DNA from: Fennellomyces sp. T-0311
Lineage: Eukaryota > Mucoromycota > Mucoromycetes > Mucorales > Lichtheimiaceae
Direction of reading: 5' to 3'
NCBI GenBank assembly: GCA_025266875.1
Contig: JALLLT010000004.1
Coordinates: 248,001 to 312,000 of the forward strand
Length of the DNA: 64,000 bases
Under the pieces are notes generated by a model. The model searched no databases, was not told the origin of the DNA, and was given only the letters and a program-made list of their open reading frames with translations. This document shows positions 1 to 10,622 of the stretch, piece by piece (the stretch's first letter is position 1; every line of letters starts with the position of its first letter). The translations under genes and the position numbers were made by a program.

Positions 1-450
1 TGAATTCTATATACGCCAATCCATGTGAAAATGGAGAAAAAATATACAACGCCTTTATAGAAGGTGCATTAGGTACATGTTTTTTTTTTCGTTGATAATG
101 CATTTGGGAGACAAGGACAAGGGAATCCTCGTGATCCTCGTCGTGTCACCACTTAGCATTGTTATCATCGTGAACGCGCATTGAGATGCAGATAAATGCT
201 AATTTGAATACGGTTCCCCTAGTTCTCCTTGCACAAACAAAGTGCCCATGAAAACAAAAAGTGTTTTCACCCATTACCTATGATGATGATTCGCTATAAA
301 CAAAAAGTATATTTTGCATTAATGTTTCTTGGCAACACACTTGGCTTAGTTCAAGTCATGTGAGTATCCCGGATCTTGATGGCTCAGAATGCAGGGAAAT
401 TACCGGGGCTCTGTATTTTTTCTTATACTTTCCCATCCTTTTTTTTTATC
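1..450. other. Left-edge intergenic sequence
   Basis: AT-rich DNA with no supported gene. A pyrimidine-rich stretch with a long T run (about 415-448) lies just before the start codon at 451 and resembles the promoter or leader sequence seen before other genes here. Confidence 0.4.
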
Positions 451-906
451 ATGACAAGTCCTCAGGAGCATTTAATCATTGTTCAACGTTACAGCCAAGT
501 CGAAGATGGACGATTGCAAACAGAAACACGACGATTTCCGATCCATTCGAAAACTCGATACAAGCGACTCCATCGTCAAGTACGTAAAGGATTCGGAATA
601 GAAGAAGGCTTTGATCTAGCCTATCCCATGACATGCCAAGAACAAGATACCCAATGGATCAGCATGACTGGAGACCACGATATTGCTTTTATTGCAACTC
701 AACCGTCCATCGAACTTAAAATAGTACCTTCTCATACCAATATTAGCATGAACCCGATACGCCGAGGGTGGCGCAAAAGCATAAACTTTGTAGGCAGACA
801 TGGCCCCAATGTCGTGGATATGATACAATTTTTTTCCACCGTGTTGGATGCTGTTCAACCTATCGTGTTGCGGATAACGGATGGAAAAAAGCATCGTCAT
901 CGGTGA
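451..906 (+). CDS. PB1-like small protein, copy 1 (divergent)
   Basis: Single-exon ORF of 151 residues using the Met at 451. An upstream in-frame Met at 376 would add 25 residues encoded by the pyrimidine-rich leader, so I did not use it. Residues about 25-75 match two other proteins of this window (12033-12605 and 13474-14076): an RRF strand, a Y-x-x-LH-x-x-V-x-K-x-FG helix and an M-T-G-D-H-D ending. This has the layout of a PB1 protein-interaction domain. The acidic OPCA-like segment of the other two copies (D-E-H-N-T-T-I) is replaced here by a segment that keeps fewer acidic residues, so this copy may have lost partner binding. The C-terminus is basic and shorter than in the other copies. 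The function is not known. The family relationship is clear from the sequence; the PB1 label is inference. Confidence 0.6.
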   Translation: MTSPQEHLIIVQRYSQVEDGRLQTETRRFPIHSKTRYKRLHRQVRKGFGIEEGFDLAYPMTCQEQDTQWISMTGDHDIAFIATQPSIELKIVPSHTNISMNPIRRGWRKSINFVGRHGPNVVDMIQFFSTVLDAVQPIVLRITDGKKHRHR

Positions 907-937
907 TAGTTTAATTTTCAAATAAAACAAAAATTGG

Positions 938-1165
938 TTACTGGGTTACACGGTTGGTTGTCATGGCCGGAGAGACGTCACCAGGTTCAACCTCCGGCAC
1001 AGTGGTGTAGCGAAAAACAATTCGAGGTTGGGGACTGGAGGGGCAATAACCATTTACACACAACGTAAGTTTCGACACAGCGATAATCAGCATCATGCAT
1101 ACGATTACTAAAGAAAAAATAACCCGAATTGATATACACCATTTTATTTTACACGAATTTCCCAA
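938..1165 (-). CDS. Doubtful 75-residue ORF with one hydrophobic segment
   Basis: Opposite-strand ORF with a central hydrophobic stretch (about residues 15-30) that could be a membrane span. Its start lies only 18 bases from the start of the divergent complex I gene at 1184, leaving no room for a promoter, and I recognise no family. It is probably a chance ORF and is listed only because it fills the gap between two genes. Confidence 0.12.
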   Translation of the reverse strand: MGNSCKIKWCISIRVIFSLVIVCMMLIIAVSKLTLCVNGYCPSSPQPRIVFRYTTVPEVEPGDVSPAMTTNRVTQ

Positions 1166-1183
1166 AAACGCGTTTTAAATAGC

Positions 1184-1862
1184 ATGCCTGTAAAGGAGAT
1201 CCAAACACCCTATCCCGTCATTGACACTGATCCCAGCTTTGGTCGTGTCGTCCGTTACTTCCGATCGTCCGACTATGCTGCATGGGCTGCCGGTACGGCG
1301 GTTGCTCCTGGCGCCATTGTGGCCATGGGTAAGTATTTTATGACATTGTGAGGAAAGGCAGGAAGAAAATATATATAACATTTTATATACAGAAAAGTTC
1401 AACCCTGCGGCTGTCACTCGTAACCTTCGTATTCCTATTCGCATCAGCGCATTGATCGGTTCGTTTGGTGGTTTCTTGTACGCATACCAGAACAGCAGTC
1501 GTAAGTTGAAACGTGCGGATGGAACGTCGAGATGGGAAAGAACTCATGCCGTGTATTTTGGATAGTTCGTTTCTGGGGCTGGAAGGAGAATGCTGCCGAG
1601 GTTGCCAAGGATCACGAAGAATTGAGTCAATTGGCCAAGGAAGGCAAGCCTTTGTACGGCGAAGGTTTGATGCCTGCACATGTCCAAGCTGCTTCTGCTC
1701 AGAACTCCCGATTCGCCCAGCTCAAGTTCAGTAAGTTGTGTAGTGCGTGCAAAGGTGTATCATGTGTACTCAACAATGCGCGACTGAACAGGTCTTATTC
1801 CTTGGTTCAACCTTGGCAGCCACAACAACCACGGTGTGGATACTTCCAAGTACAGCTCTTAG
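1184..1862 (+). CDS. NUXM: NADH:ubiquinone oxidoreductase 20.9 kDa subunit (NUXM type)
   Basis: Accessory subunit of mitochondrial complex I of the fungal 20.9/21 kDa family. Four exons fit canonical GT-AG introns and keep one frame: 1184-1328, 1393-1500, 1566-1730 and 1792-1862, giving 162 residues. The N-terminal part carries the family pattern (V-K-E-I-Q-T-P-Y-P-V-I-D followed by a PSF-x-RV-x-RYFR-x-SDY segment). Two hydrophobic helices follow, around AAWAAGTAVAPGAIVAM and ISALIGSFGGFLYAY, then the second family domain starting RFWGWKENA and ending near the stop with S-x-Y-S-S. Length and domain order fit the intact family. It is transcribed toward RIO1, whose start lies 156 bases beyond the stop. 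Assignment is by recognition of the conserved N- and C-terminal segments. Confidence 0.88.
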
Positions 1863-2018
1863 ATCACATGAAAAATAAAAGCACACACACACACATTCTG
1901 GTTTCACTTTTTTTTTTTGGCTCTGTTCATATTCCCCCCAAATTTCAGCCACCCAAAGACGGCTTTTTCTATTTCATGCTGTTGTGTGTCCCTTTTCTGC
2001 CTTGCGCAAAATAATATA

Positions 2019-3944
2019 ATGTCGACAGTCCAAGAGGAACCTACTCGGCTCAATGCCGATCAATTCCAAGACGCTTACGAAGAGGACTATGACGATTATG
2101 ACGATTATCTCGACGACGAACTGAATGATACCGACCTGTGGGACAATGCCACTGGAGGTATATATATATAAAAAAGTAATGGTGTTGCCAAGGGAATGAC
2201 AGGTTAACCCGATCGTGTATAGATTTTACCAAGCAGTACAATCGTTTGCGACAACAAGTCGGAAACACGAACCAACCGACAGCTGCAGCAGTCCCTGCCA
2301 ACAACGCCAAACGCCCTGCAGTGAACAAAGCAACAGCTGCAACGCCTGTCAATAACAACGCCACTGTGGAAGAAAAGAAACGTGATCTGGATACACAAAT
2401 CGAGCGATTGGGACACTTTGCCACACGCATCCATGTTTCCGATTATACGCCTGGATCCATCGGTGGTGGCAGCCGCAAAGCCACTGGCGAGAGGCAAGTA
2501 CATGCTAAAAAAACAGTAGCCAAGCTTCTAAGACATGTTTTTTTATTAAAAAAAACAGGGCAGTGCAAAAGGACAAGTCGGATCGCGCAACGGTGGAGCA
2601 AGTGCTGGATCCTCGCACGCGCATCATTCTATTCAAAATGTTGAATCGCGGAATTTTTTACGAGATCAACGGATGTGTATCAACGGGTAAAGAAGCCAAC
2701 GTGTATCATGCGACGACGGAAGACGGGACACATCGAGCGATCAAGGTGTACAAGACGTCGGTATTGACGTTCAAGGATCGCGATCGGTACGTGACCGGAG
2801 AATACCGATTCCGTCATGGTTACAGCAAGTCGAATCCGCGCAAAATGGTCAAGGTGTGGGCTGAGAAGGAAATGCGCAACCTAAGACGACTGAAGCAAGC
2901 GGGGATTCCATCACCTGAAGCGCTGGTGCTGCGTATGCATGTTTTGGTGATGGAGTTCTTGGGGGATAAGAATGGATGGGCATATCCAAGGCTCAAGGAT
3001 GCTCAGATCGATGCATCGCGTTATCCTGCACTGTACTACCAGCTGATCAAGAACGTTCGCACAATGTATCAGGTGTGCAAACTGGTACATGCGGATCTCA
3101 GCGAATACAACATTCTGTAAGTAGTCGTTTAAGGCTTGCCAAGCAAATTCTCACACAAAGAGCACTAGATATCACTCACGGACATTATACATCATTGATG
3201 TGTCACAATCAGTCGAGCATGATCATCCGCATGCATCCGAGTTTTTGAGAAAGGACTTGGCGAATGTCACCGACTATTTTGGCAAAAAGGGCGTTCGAGT
3301 CATGAGTCTGATGGATTTGTTTGTGTTTGTCACCGATGCATCGTTTGGCAATGCTGACGAAGACGTGGACGGTCGTTTGGAAGAGGTAAAGAGCAGATGG
3401 GCAAATGATGTGACGCAAGGGGCGCTTACGGTATATGCAGATTCAAGCCAAGATGAATTCGGAACCGGAAAAGGAACGCAACAAGATCGAGGAAGAGGTG
3501 TTCATGAAGTCATACATTCCACAAACATTGGAGGAGGTTGTGGATGCTGAGCGTGACACATTGCGTGTTGCGGAAGGCAAAGGAAAAAACGCAAGTTGAC
3601 AAGTGTAATGTGTTTATGTTTGGTTACATTAACATGCATTTTACGTTTAGCTCGTGTACGCCAACCTGCTCGGTGATTCAAATTTCCAAGCTAGTGCATC
3701 CGTGGAATCTGCAAAGGACCAGGTTGCAGATCTGCGGATAGATAGCGACAGCGAGGACGAGGACAGCAGCGACGAGGACAGCGAGGATGAGGAAAACACG
3801 CCCAGAGGCAAGCGATTCGAGGACAAGGACGCCAAAAAGGAGCGCAAACAGAAAGCCAAAGAAGAGGCGCGCGAACGGCGCAAACAAAAGTTACCCAAGA
3901 GTGAAAAGAAACGCAAGATCAAGAATTCAAAGAAACGAAAGTAA
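2019..3944 (+). CDS. RIO1: RIO1 atypical protein kinase/ATPase
   Basis: RIO-family kinase acting in late cytoplasmic maturation of the 40S ribosomal subunit. Six exons: 2019-2157, 2223-2493, 2559-3116, 3169-3385, 3441-3590 and 3651-3944, giving 542 residues. Visible motifs are the P-loop-like [11 protein letters not shown], the AIKVYKTS lysine, the catalytic VHADLSEYN loop and the metal-binding [13 protein letters not shown] loop. An acidic N-terminus rich in Asp/Tyr and a charged tail of alternating acidic then Lys/Arg-rich sequence are typical of fungal Rio1. Intron 2 can only be spliced in frame with an AG|GCAAGT donor (GC-AG intron). The fifth intron also fits best with a GC donor (GCAAGT at 3591), but less securely. 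The stop lies 6 bases from the stop of the convergent rhodanese gene. Confidence 0.93.
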
Positions 3945-3950
3945 AAAAAG

Positions 3951-4542
3951 TTATTTCGGTATGCCAGCTAGGAAAGGGTTGTCTTGTTCTTCTTGTTCTT
4001 CTTCAAAAATGCCCCAAATCGACGGTTCATAGTTGGCAATCAGATCCTTTTCCTTGTGATACCGTGCATGCCAGCCATCAAATCCACCGCGCATAACAAC
4101 CACCTTGTTATTGTACATACTAGATTAGACCCGCTTCTGCTTTTATATATACGTCATGCGATAAACAAACCTCCTGTTTGCTGCTGCTCTCGCCGATAAG
4201 CTGTCGCATCTCGTTGTAGATCCTGGCCGCTTTGGGCCCGCGTTGCTGCGATAATGCGCAGTGGAACACCACAAGGGGCACGTCCTTGTATTGTTCAATC
4301 AGCTGATTGCCGCGATCGATCAGTTGATTGGCAGGTACATTGACTGCACCGGGAATGTTGCCACCCTATGTATGAACATGAAAATGTCATGCAGACAAGT
4401 TAGGCGATGGCAACAAAAAACTTACGCGAAAATCGTTATCGCGGACATCAATCACGACGTAATCCTTTTCGGGGATCTTGGACTTGTCCCGCACCAAAGC
4501 AACGACGTCCTCGCTTTCAACAAAGGGTGCAGCAAACGACAT
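3951..4542 (-). CDS. Cdc25/Acr2-like rhodanese phosphatase
   Basis: Small single-domain rhodanese of the Cdc25-like / arsenate reductase (Acr2, Ych1, Ibp1) family. Exons 4426-4542, 4171-4365 and 3951-4103 give 154 residues. The domain starts with YVVIDVRDNDF, continues with GGNIPGAVNVPA, and has the active-site loop HCALSQQR, which fits HC-x5-R with its catalytic Cys and Arg. It ends with the expected RGGFDGW motif. The tail is acidic (EEEQEEQD). The family covers protein-phosphatase and arsenate-reductase activities; sequence alone does not decide which applies. The 3' splice site of the last exon (ACAAG|GTGG) was chosen because the alternative at 4110 leads to a stop. Convergent with RIO1, with only 6 bases between stop codons. 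Confidence 0.87.
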
Positions 4543-5126
4543 TGGGGGAGTGTGAGGGTTTCTAGTTCAAAGGCAGTTGCATACGCGTGTCTCTCTTTCT
4601 CCAATACAAATGGCACTCCGACGGTGGGTTTGATCTGCAGAAGGGAGGGGTGGGGGGTGCGCTTTCTTTTTTGTCGAGAGGATGAAACCGCGCGCAAAAA
4701 AAATAAAGGTGGAGAAGTATTACGCAGGGCTCTGGTATCCCCCAAACGCCCCCCTTCTCTCCCCCCTGAGTGTAACGACACGATGCCCCGGTTGGTAAGA
4801 AAGTAACGAGCCCCCCATTTGGGTCCGAGAGGATTGCTCATTTTTTCTTGGCGACTTATTTGGAGGCGATCCGATCATTGGCTGAGTTATATTCTCCACT
4901 TTGAGCGTAAAAAGTTACACGGGGCGATGGCTAGCAAAAAAAAAGAGACCAAGCTTGCTTATAAGCTGCAGGTTCGCTAACTCTCTTTTTCTTTTTCTCT
5001 TTTTTACTTTGTCGCGCGTTTCTCTTCCACCTCTTCCACTGGTCCTTCTTCACCGTTTTACGCAGGCCCACCCCTCTCCTCACACCCACACACCCACACC
5101 CACACACACCTTTTTAATATACAGAG
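4543..5126. promoter_or_regulatory. Intergenic region with pyrimidine-rich tract before the GT2 gene
   Basis: Divergent intergenic region. From about 4980 to 5120 it is dominated by CT and CA runs (CTTTTTCT repeats, then CACACC repeats) ending just before the start codon at 5127. Such tracts are common upstream of highly transcribed filamentous-fungal genes. Longer ORFs on the minus strand here are antisense or out-of-frame extensions of the rhodanese gene. Confidence 0.4.
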
Positions 5127-7003
5127 ATGATGCTCCTCAGTTACCCATTCGAATTGGTTGCGCCCATGGCCGCCATCAGCTCCATTCTGCTGCTGCTGCT
5201 GGGGCCGCTGCTGATACCGCGGTTCTACCTCGTCTTCCTCCTGCTGTACTTTGTCTTCTTTTTATACTCGCAGATCAACCACGTCTTCAAGTTCTGGATC
5301 ACGTCGTCCCTGATGATGAAGAAAATCCGCAACTGGAACCAGACGCAGCGGATCGCCAGCACCAACACCAGCACCAACAACAACAGCGCATCATCGGGAG
5401 CGGCATCACCCACACCGACTCGAGAACGGCATCAAAACGTTGTCGATGATGAACGGCTGGATGAGATGGAAGCGTCATTGAAGCTCTACGAAGACTCGCA
5501 TTACATCCATGCATTCATTGTGCCCAACTACGCCGAGCCTGAGGGGTTATTGCGTGACACGATCAAGCGCTTGGCCAACCACAGGTATTAAACTATAAAT
5601 AAGTCGAGAGACAGAGAGAGAGAGTAAAAAGGGCGGTACTCAATTCGGCTTTGCCATAATTAGGAACGCGCAAACAAACTATGTCATAATCCTAGCAATG
5701 GAAGCTTCCGAAATGGGCCACGCTGCCAAGGCCGAAAGTTTGGCGGAGTACTTTAAGGACAGCTTCCTGCACTTCATCACCACCGTCCACCCGTCCGACA
5801 TCCCCGGTGAGTCGCGCGGCAAGGGCTCCAACGTCTCATATGCCGCCCGTGTCGGGTGCTCTGAACTCATTCGCCGGGGCCTCGACCGTCGACGGGTGAT
5901 CCTCACCGTCTCGGACTCCGATTCGTCGATTCCGGAGTTGTATGTCCAGGAGGTAGGTTTCGTTATAGCGAAGAGGAGCCCCTCCCTTCTCCCCTTTTTT
6001 GTTTGCTGACGCTTGTGCATAGGTGGAGAAGAGTTTCACGCAGGCTGAAGACCCTTACTTTTTACTATTCGCACCCCCCATCTTTTTCTCTCGCAACTGC
6101 TTCGACGTGCCTGCCGCAGTTCGGATGACCGATATCACTTGGTCGGCCATGGTCATGTCCAACCTGAGCAACAGCCGCGGCATTGCCTTCCCCTGCTCAA
6201 CGTATTCACTCAGCATGGTGCTTGCGGAACGCGTCGGATTCTGGGACACGGATGCCGATTCGGTAGGCGAGGACATGCACATGATGCTCAAGTGCTTCTT
6301 CAAGACGGATGGTATGGCGCGTTGTCAGCCCATCTTTGTCCCGATCAACCTGACCAACGTCCAGACCAGCGGCTACATCAGCAACATGTATGCGCGATAC
6401 GTCCAAGCCAAGCGTCACTACAACGGCATTGCCGACGTGTCGTACACGTTACGCAACGCCTTTGGCGTCAAAGACGGTAACTCGACGAGCGACCTGATTT
6501 CCAAGAAATCCTCGCTTTACGCATCACCGACGTTCTGGTTCGACAAGCTTATTATCTGCATCAAGGTCCTCGAAGCACACATGATCCCTGTTACCTCAGG
6601 TTGGCTCATGTTTGCCGCCGTGCCCTTGATGCAGTTTGTCCTGTTCCCGCCGCATTCCATCGTTGCCATCGTCGACCCCGCAGACAATCCTATCCTGACC
6701 TCTGACTTTTATGCCACCCTGTGGAACATTGTCAAGATCATCACCGTCTTTCTGCCCTTCCCGCTTTTCGCCACCTTGGCCATCTACGAATACCTCCATC
6801 GCTTCGTCGATCGCGAACTCTATCGCAAGACCACCATCGAGTCCAGGACCTGGCGCAACTGCTTCGATTACATCACCCTGCCCATCGCCGCCTGGCTGTT
6901 CATGACCATCCCGTCCACCATCGCTGCCCTCAAACGCCTGTACAAAACGAACGACCAGTACATTGTTGCCGAAAAGTTCTTTGACGAGGAACGCGCCGAC
7001 TAA
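5127..7003 (+). CDS. Polytopic family 2 glycosyltransferase (processive GT2-like)
   Basis: Membrane glycosyltransferase of the GT2 superfamily, 575 residues. Exons 5127-5584, 5664-5952 and 6023-7003 join in one frame. Two strongly hydrophobic N-terminal segments (residues about 8-50) are followed by a Ser/Asn-rich linker, then the catalytic domain starting HAFIVPNYAEPEGLL. A DxD-type motif (SDSDSS), a GEDMHM acceptor-site acidic motif and a QAKRHY element replace the DxD, TED and QxxRW signatures of processive enzymes. At least three more hydrophobic segments lie near the C-terminus (around WLMFAAVPLMQFVLF, IITVFLPFPLFATLA and ITLPIAAWLFMTI). It lacks the EDR and QRRRW motifs of chitin synthases, so I do not call it one. 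It probably works at the plasma membrane or Golgi in polysaccharide or glycolipid synthesis; the substrate is unknown. Confidence 0.82.
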
Positions 7004-8411
7004 TGCTGCCTTTTGTCCCGCGAGCTCGCTCTCTCGTTATCAGCCCCTCCTTTCTTTCTTTTTACCCCTGCCGCCTAGATACTACCGCTTCTAATTAATA
7101 ATCAAGCGAGGGACCGAGAGAGCGCTCAGGGAACAAAAAAAAAGGTTTCTGTATCTTTTCTTCTTCTTTCATCAAGCCCCATGTGTAGTGTATTTTCTGT
7201 TGCTTTCTCTTTTTTCGCACATGTAGCTTACCCCTCTCGCAGGGCTTTACTTTTGTTATTTCTATCTAATCGTTTTGCATCTTGTATCTCTCTGTGCGTG
7301 TGTCTGTCTCGCTCTCTCTCTCCCCATCTCTAGAGATCAACTCCCACCCATCATATCGTTTCTTTATATCAGCTGCTGTTCTAATGTACCATCCTAATAA
7401 CAATCGTATCGTTAACATGCAACAATGCATGATGCACCCGAGCCGGATTATTTGTGTTACAGGCTCAATGTTTTTGTTGGGTTATTTCTCCAAACCCGCC
7501 CGAACCGACTACTCCGCCACGCTTTGGATCTGTCACTTCACGTGTTCCCGCACACATCACGCCTCATCTTGACAGACAATTCTCATTCGACTGTTACTCT
7601 TTTGTTTTTTGCGTAACAGTAAACCTCGCAGATCAGTTTTCGAAAACTTTAAAAACAAACTGACTCGGGTCATGGATATTCCGGAAAAAAAATGGGCTTG
7701 GCATGCCATCAGCCTAGGACCACTGTCTTACCATCAATATGAAATCTTCGTAGTTATATATATATATATATATACAAACTAGCTTCTTTCAAAAGTGCTG
7801 GATGTGACACGAAGATCCTCTGTACAGCTTTTTTTAAGCCCCATCCGTGAGCTTGGCAACCTGAGGCAATCGCATAAATTAAAAAAAAATATATTTTGAC
7901 GAAAGATGATGCCCCTTTGTGCATATCAGATGACTGCTATGGCAGCAAAAAAAAATATGATGGGAATCTTATTTTTTTACGTGGATCAAAGCATATCCAA
8001 TTAGAGGTTGAACGCATCCCAACGTGAAGGAACTTGGGAATTACTCATGCTGATCCCATGTCGGTTCACTTTCTTGATCTGGTTCATGTAACACCGCCAC
8101 AATAACAATTTATGAGTTTAGGAAACATGGGGCTGAGTTACTTTATGTTCTATTCCTCTTTCAGCTTGGGCTGGATCAGTAGATCAGTTTCATTCGAACT
8201 TGAAGGAACCGTTTGGCTGAATCAGACACTCACACACACTAATCGATGGCATCCTTCTTTTTCTTTATATTTTGTACATAAATGTATATAAATGTATAAA
8301 TTGTATAAATAAAAAGAGGGGACCCGTTCGATGGCCTTGTACTATTTGTACGCGCACGCGCGAGCGCAAGTTGCCAAAAGACGTCATCCTACTGATTAGG
8401 AAAAGTCGATC
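7004..8411. other. 3' region of GT2 gene and gene-poor DNA with TA repeat
   Basis: Begins with CT-rich 3'-flanking sequence of the glycosyltransferase gene, including a CTCTCTCT run near 7310-7325. A perfect (TA)10 microsatellite lies at 7755-7774 and several A8-10 runs follow. No ORF here has a recognisable family or splice-supported extension. Confidence 0.5.
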
Positions 8412-8465
8412 CATGACATTTGGACCCCATCCCAAATGTCATGATATATATATATATATATATAT
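8412..8465. repeat. Perfect 12-bp inverted repeat next to an (AT)n tract
   Basis: Arms CATGACATTTGG (8412-8423) and CCAAATGTCATG (8432-8443) are exact reverse complements around an 8-base loop. They are followed immediately by an (AT)11 microsatellite (8444-8465). It could be a small fold-back, a cruciform-prone site or the footprint of a mobile element. Confidence 0.8.
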
Positions 8466-9319
8466 GTCTAATTGCCAATGATATGGATTTGGAAGTATCA
8501 AGTAACTTTTTGGTATCTACCAGTGATGCGGACATTTTACCTAAATCGATGCGCGGATGTCGCAATAGCTGGGAAAGAAATAGACACGGATAATCGTTCA
8601 ATCGATTTAGCTTATGGTGCACTCCGGTAGTATGCCGTAACATTAAAGCGTTGTATGGTTTTGCTACATACGGAAAATAGTTCAAAGCCTCATGATTCCC
8701 ATAATTGACTTGGAAAAAACAAAAAAAAGGGTTACCTTGATCCTGTACTATTTCCTAATTACGTATTAAATTCATTATGCTCTTTTTTATATCCATTCGT
8801 CCCCCGCATTGCCCTGACTATGTTTCCAGGAACCAATAGCTTGACACCGTTCGCAACAAGCGGGGTGCATTCTTTGGCTCGACGCCAGAGTGTTGCCAGT
8901 AATTGGGAAGCGGAGTGCAAGTGAACAGTGCTCGTGCTACGAAATTACGGTTCGTATTTCAATGTAACATTCAAAGGCTAGCATTGTGCTCGCTCTCTAT
9001 AGCTATGTTTTAAAGTATAACGATACAATTATCAATGCACCTAAATGAGGAACTGTGCAAAATCTGCATCTACATAACGATATAGTTTGGGTTGATTCGA
9101 TATATCATTATAGAAAACGGTCACTGCTTTGGTAACACATTGCTTATTGAACGTGCCAAGAAGCGAATGTATTGCAACAATACGTCCTTGGGCACATGTT
9201 TGCAATTGTGCCTGCTTCGGAAAAATTAAAGTGAACGAAGTGCGACCAATTATACAAGGTGTTGTCATTGTGATAAAAGGAGCAATAGTCAGTGCGATGC
9301 AGACTTGTTGTTTGATCAT
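8440..9319 (-). other. Unassigned coding-like patches, possible multi-exon gene or relic
   Basis: Three minus-strand segments look protein-coding. From 9319 down to 9041 an ORF starts with a signal-peptide-like MIKQQVCIALTIAPFI. Near 8990-8750 two frames are open at once (one including LLATLWRRAKECTPLVANG). From about 8720 to 8440 a frame runs after a TTTTTCCAAG acceptor (NYGNHEALNYFPYVAKPYNA, then HHKLNRLNDYPCLFLSQLL). I cannot join them into one unambiguous model and recognise no family, so it could be a secreted protein gene or a decayed one. Confidence 0.28.
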
Positions 9320-9747
9320 CCAAGAGCGTCTATTTTACTATTTTTTTTCATACTGTTATTTTTATTTTACCTCGTCATGTGATAAACCCTAATTTATTGC
9401 GGGCATCTTTGGGATTTGGCCACTTTGACAGTTATGTAGGCACGCATGTTCTAAATTCATTCATCCATTATGTAATAGCACATTTGCAAAACAGCTTTTA
9501 GCAAAGGAGCCGATCTTCAAAATTATTCATTAGTGTGTATTGTATTCAAAATTCTTCTATTCAGGAATCTTTAGAAAGAAGTCTAGTATAAAAGTATTAC
9601 ATCGAAAAATTCATTTTGTAGCTGCTACTGAAGATTATACATAAAATCACGTACAAATGATTGGTGCCTGTCCATGAATTAGAGCAGATTTCCTTGGAGC
9701 TTGGTAACTCTTAAAGCTATGTAACTAAGCATCATCTTTCAAAAGTC
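9320..9747. other. Intergenic, nothing recognised
   Basis: AT-rich sequence with no supported ORF, RNA gene or repeat. Confidence 0.4.
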
Positions 9748-9754
9748 ATTCACG

Positions 9755-10172
9755 TATTAAGTTATACGTAGTGTCATCTGTACCGCCATCCAAGATATTG
9801 AAAGGATTGGCGTTACCTGTCTCGCTTTGCTCATATATAAGAACATTTAAATGCATCACTCCCATTAATTAGCAAAACTTACACAGGCTTTATAGACATG
9901 GGATTTTACTTTTATGGGCGTTGTTGTCACTACACAATCCAGGGGTTCAATTGCGAGGCCAAAACGACGATGATACGTTGGAAGACGCAAATCTGTACCT
10001 GTACTATGAATGCGAATACCACGACAAACATGGGAATGAAGATTTGCCTGGGTTATCGTAAGCTTTAGTTTATATAGCGAATGCCAGATCCTACCCACGT
10101 CGAAACAGCTGCCACCATATCAATACGAACAACGACATCGAGGCATAGTACCTTTATTTGAGAAAGATGCAT
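9755..10172 (-). CDS. Tentative three-exon small protein of unknown function
   Basis: A minus-strand model starts at the ATG at 10172 (MHLSQIKVLCLDVVV). It is spliced at a GTAGGATC donor after a VSTW segment, continues in the main exon (about 10045-9889, including RLPTYHRRFGLAIEPLD), then uses a GTAAGTTTT donor. It resumes after TATATGAG with SETGNANPFNILDGG and ends near 9755. Frames agree across both introns, which supports it. However, the start overlaps the start of a plus-strand candidate at 10167, so both cannot be ordinary genes. No family is recognised. Confidence 0.3.
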
Positions 10173-10622
10173 ATATCAGGTCAACGCAGACAGGAAGTCG
10201 AGGTATTGCTGTACCTCTTGTGGGATCGGGCCCTTCCCGACGTTGTTCGAGACTCCGTGCGCATAGCCAACAAACTTCATCGGTGCACACTAAACAAACG
10301 TGAAAGGCGGAGGCTGGGGATTCTAAAAGATCAAGTCGGTGAGTTGGTCCTTGGAATCCCTTACTGTTTCGTTATTAGATAAAGAGGACACAGCAAAGAC
10401 CCTTGAGCAACAAGCCGTTGTGGTCAAGGTTGCCTCTTTCATCACTGAAAGCTTGACGCATGACATCTTTGTAGGTCTAGATGCGAGCTATCTTCTTATC
10501 TTCCCTAACCAATATCAAAATGGTAGCGTTTGCAAGCATATGTCTTTGGTATACGTTGTAGATGGGTGAGGTATAACTCGATGATTAAGTATTGTTTTAA
10601 ACCATAGATCAACAGGACCCTG
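10167..10622 (+). CDS. Tentative spliced small helical protein
   Basis: Starts at the ATG at 10167 (MHISGQRRQEVEVLLYLLWD). A 52-base intron with a GTGAGT donor and TTATTAG acceptor (about 10337-10378) joins LKDQV to DKEDTAKTLEQQ in frame. A second intron near 10569-10608 would end the protein shortly after VVDG. The first 80 residues are helical and charged, loosely like LYR-motif proteins but without the Y-R pair, so I do not assign that family. It overlaps the start of the opposite-strand candidate. Confidence 0.3.

Noticed and set aside
4452..4841. 129-codon minus-strand ORF upstream of the rhodanese start
   Set aside because: Overlaps the first rhodanese exon in a different frame and the promoter; low-complexity Arg/Ser/Pro content.
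5127..7003. Chitin synthase annotation for the GT2 gene
   Set aside because: Lacks the EDR and QRRRW signatures of chitin synthases; general processive GT2 motifs only.
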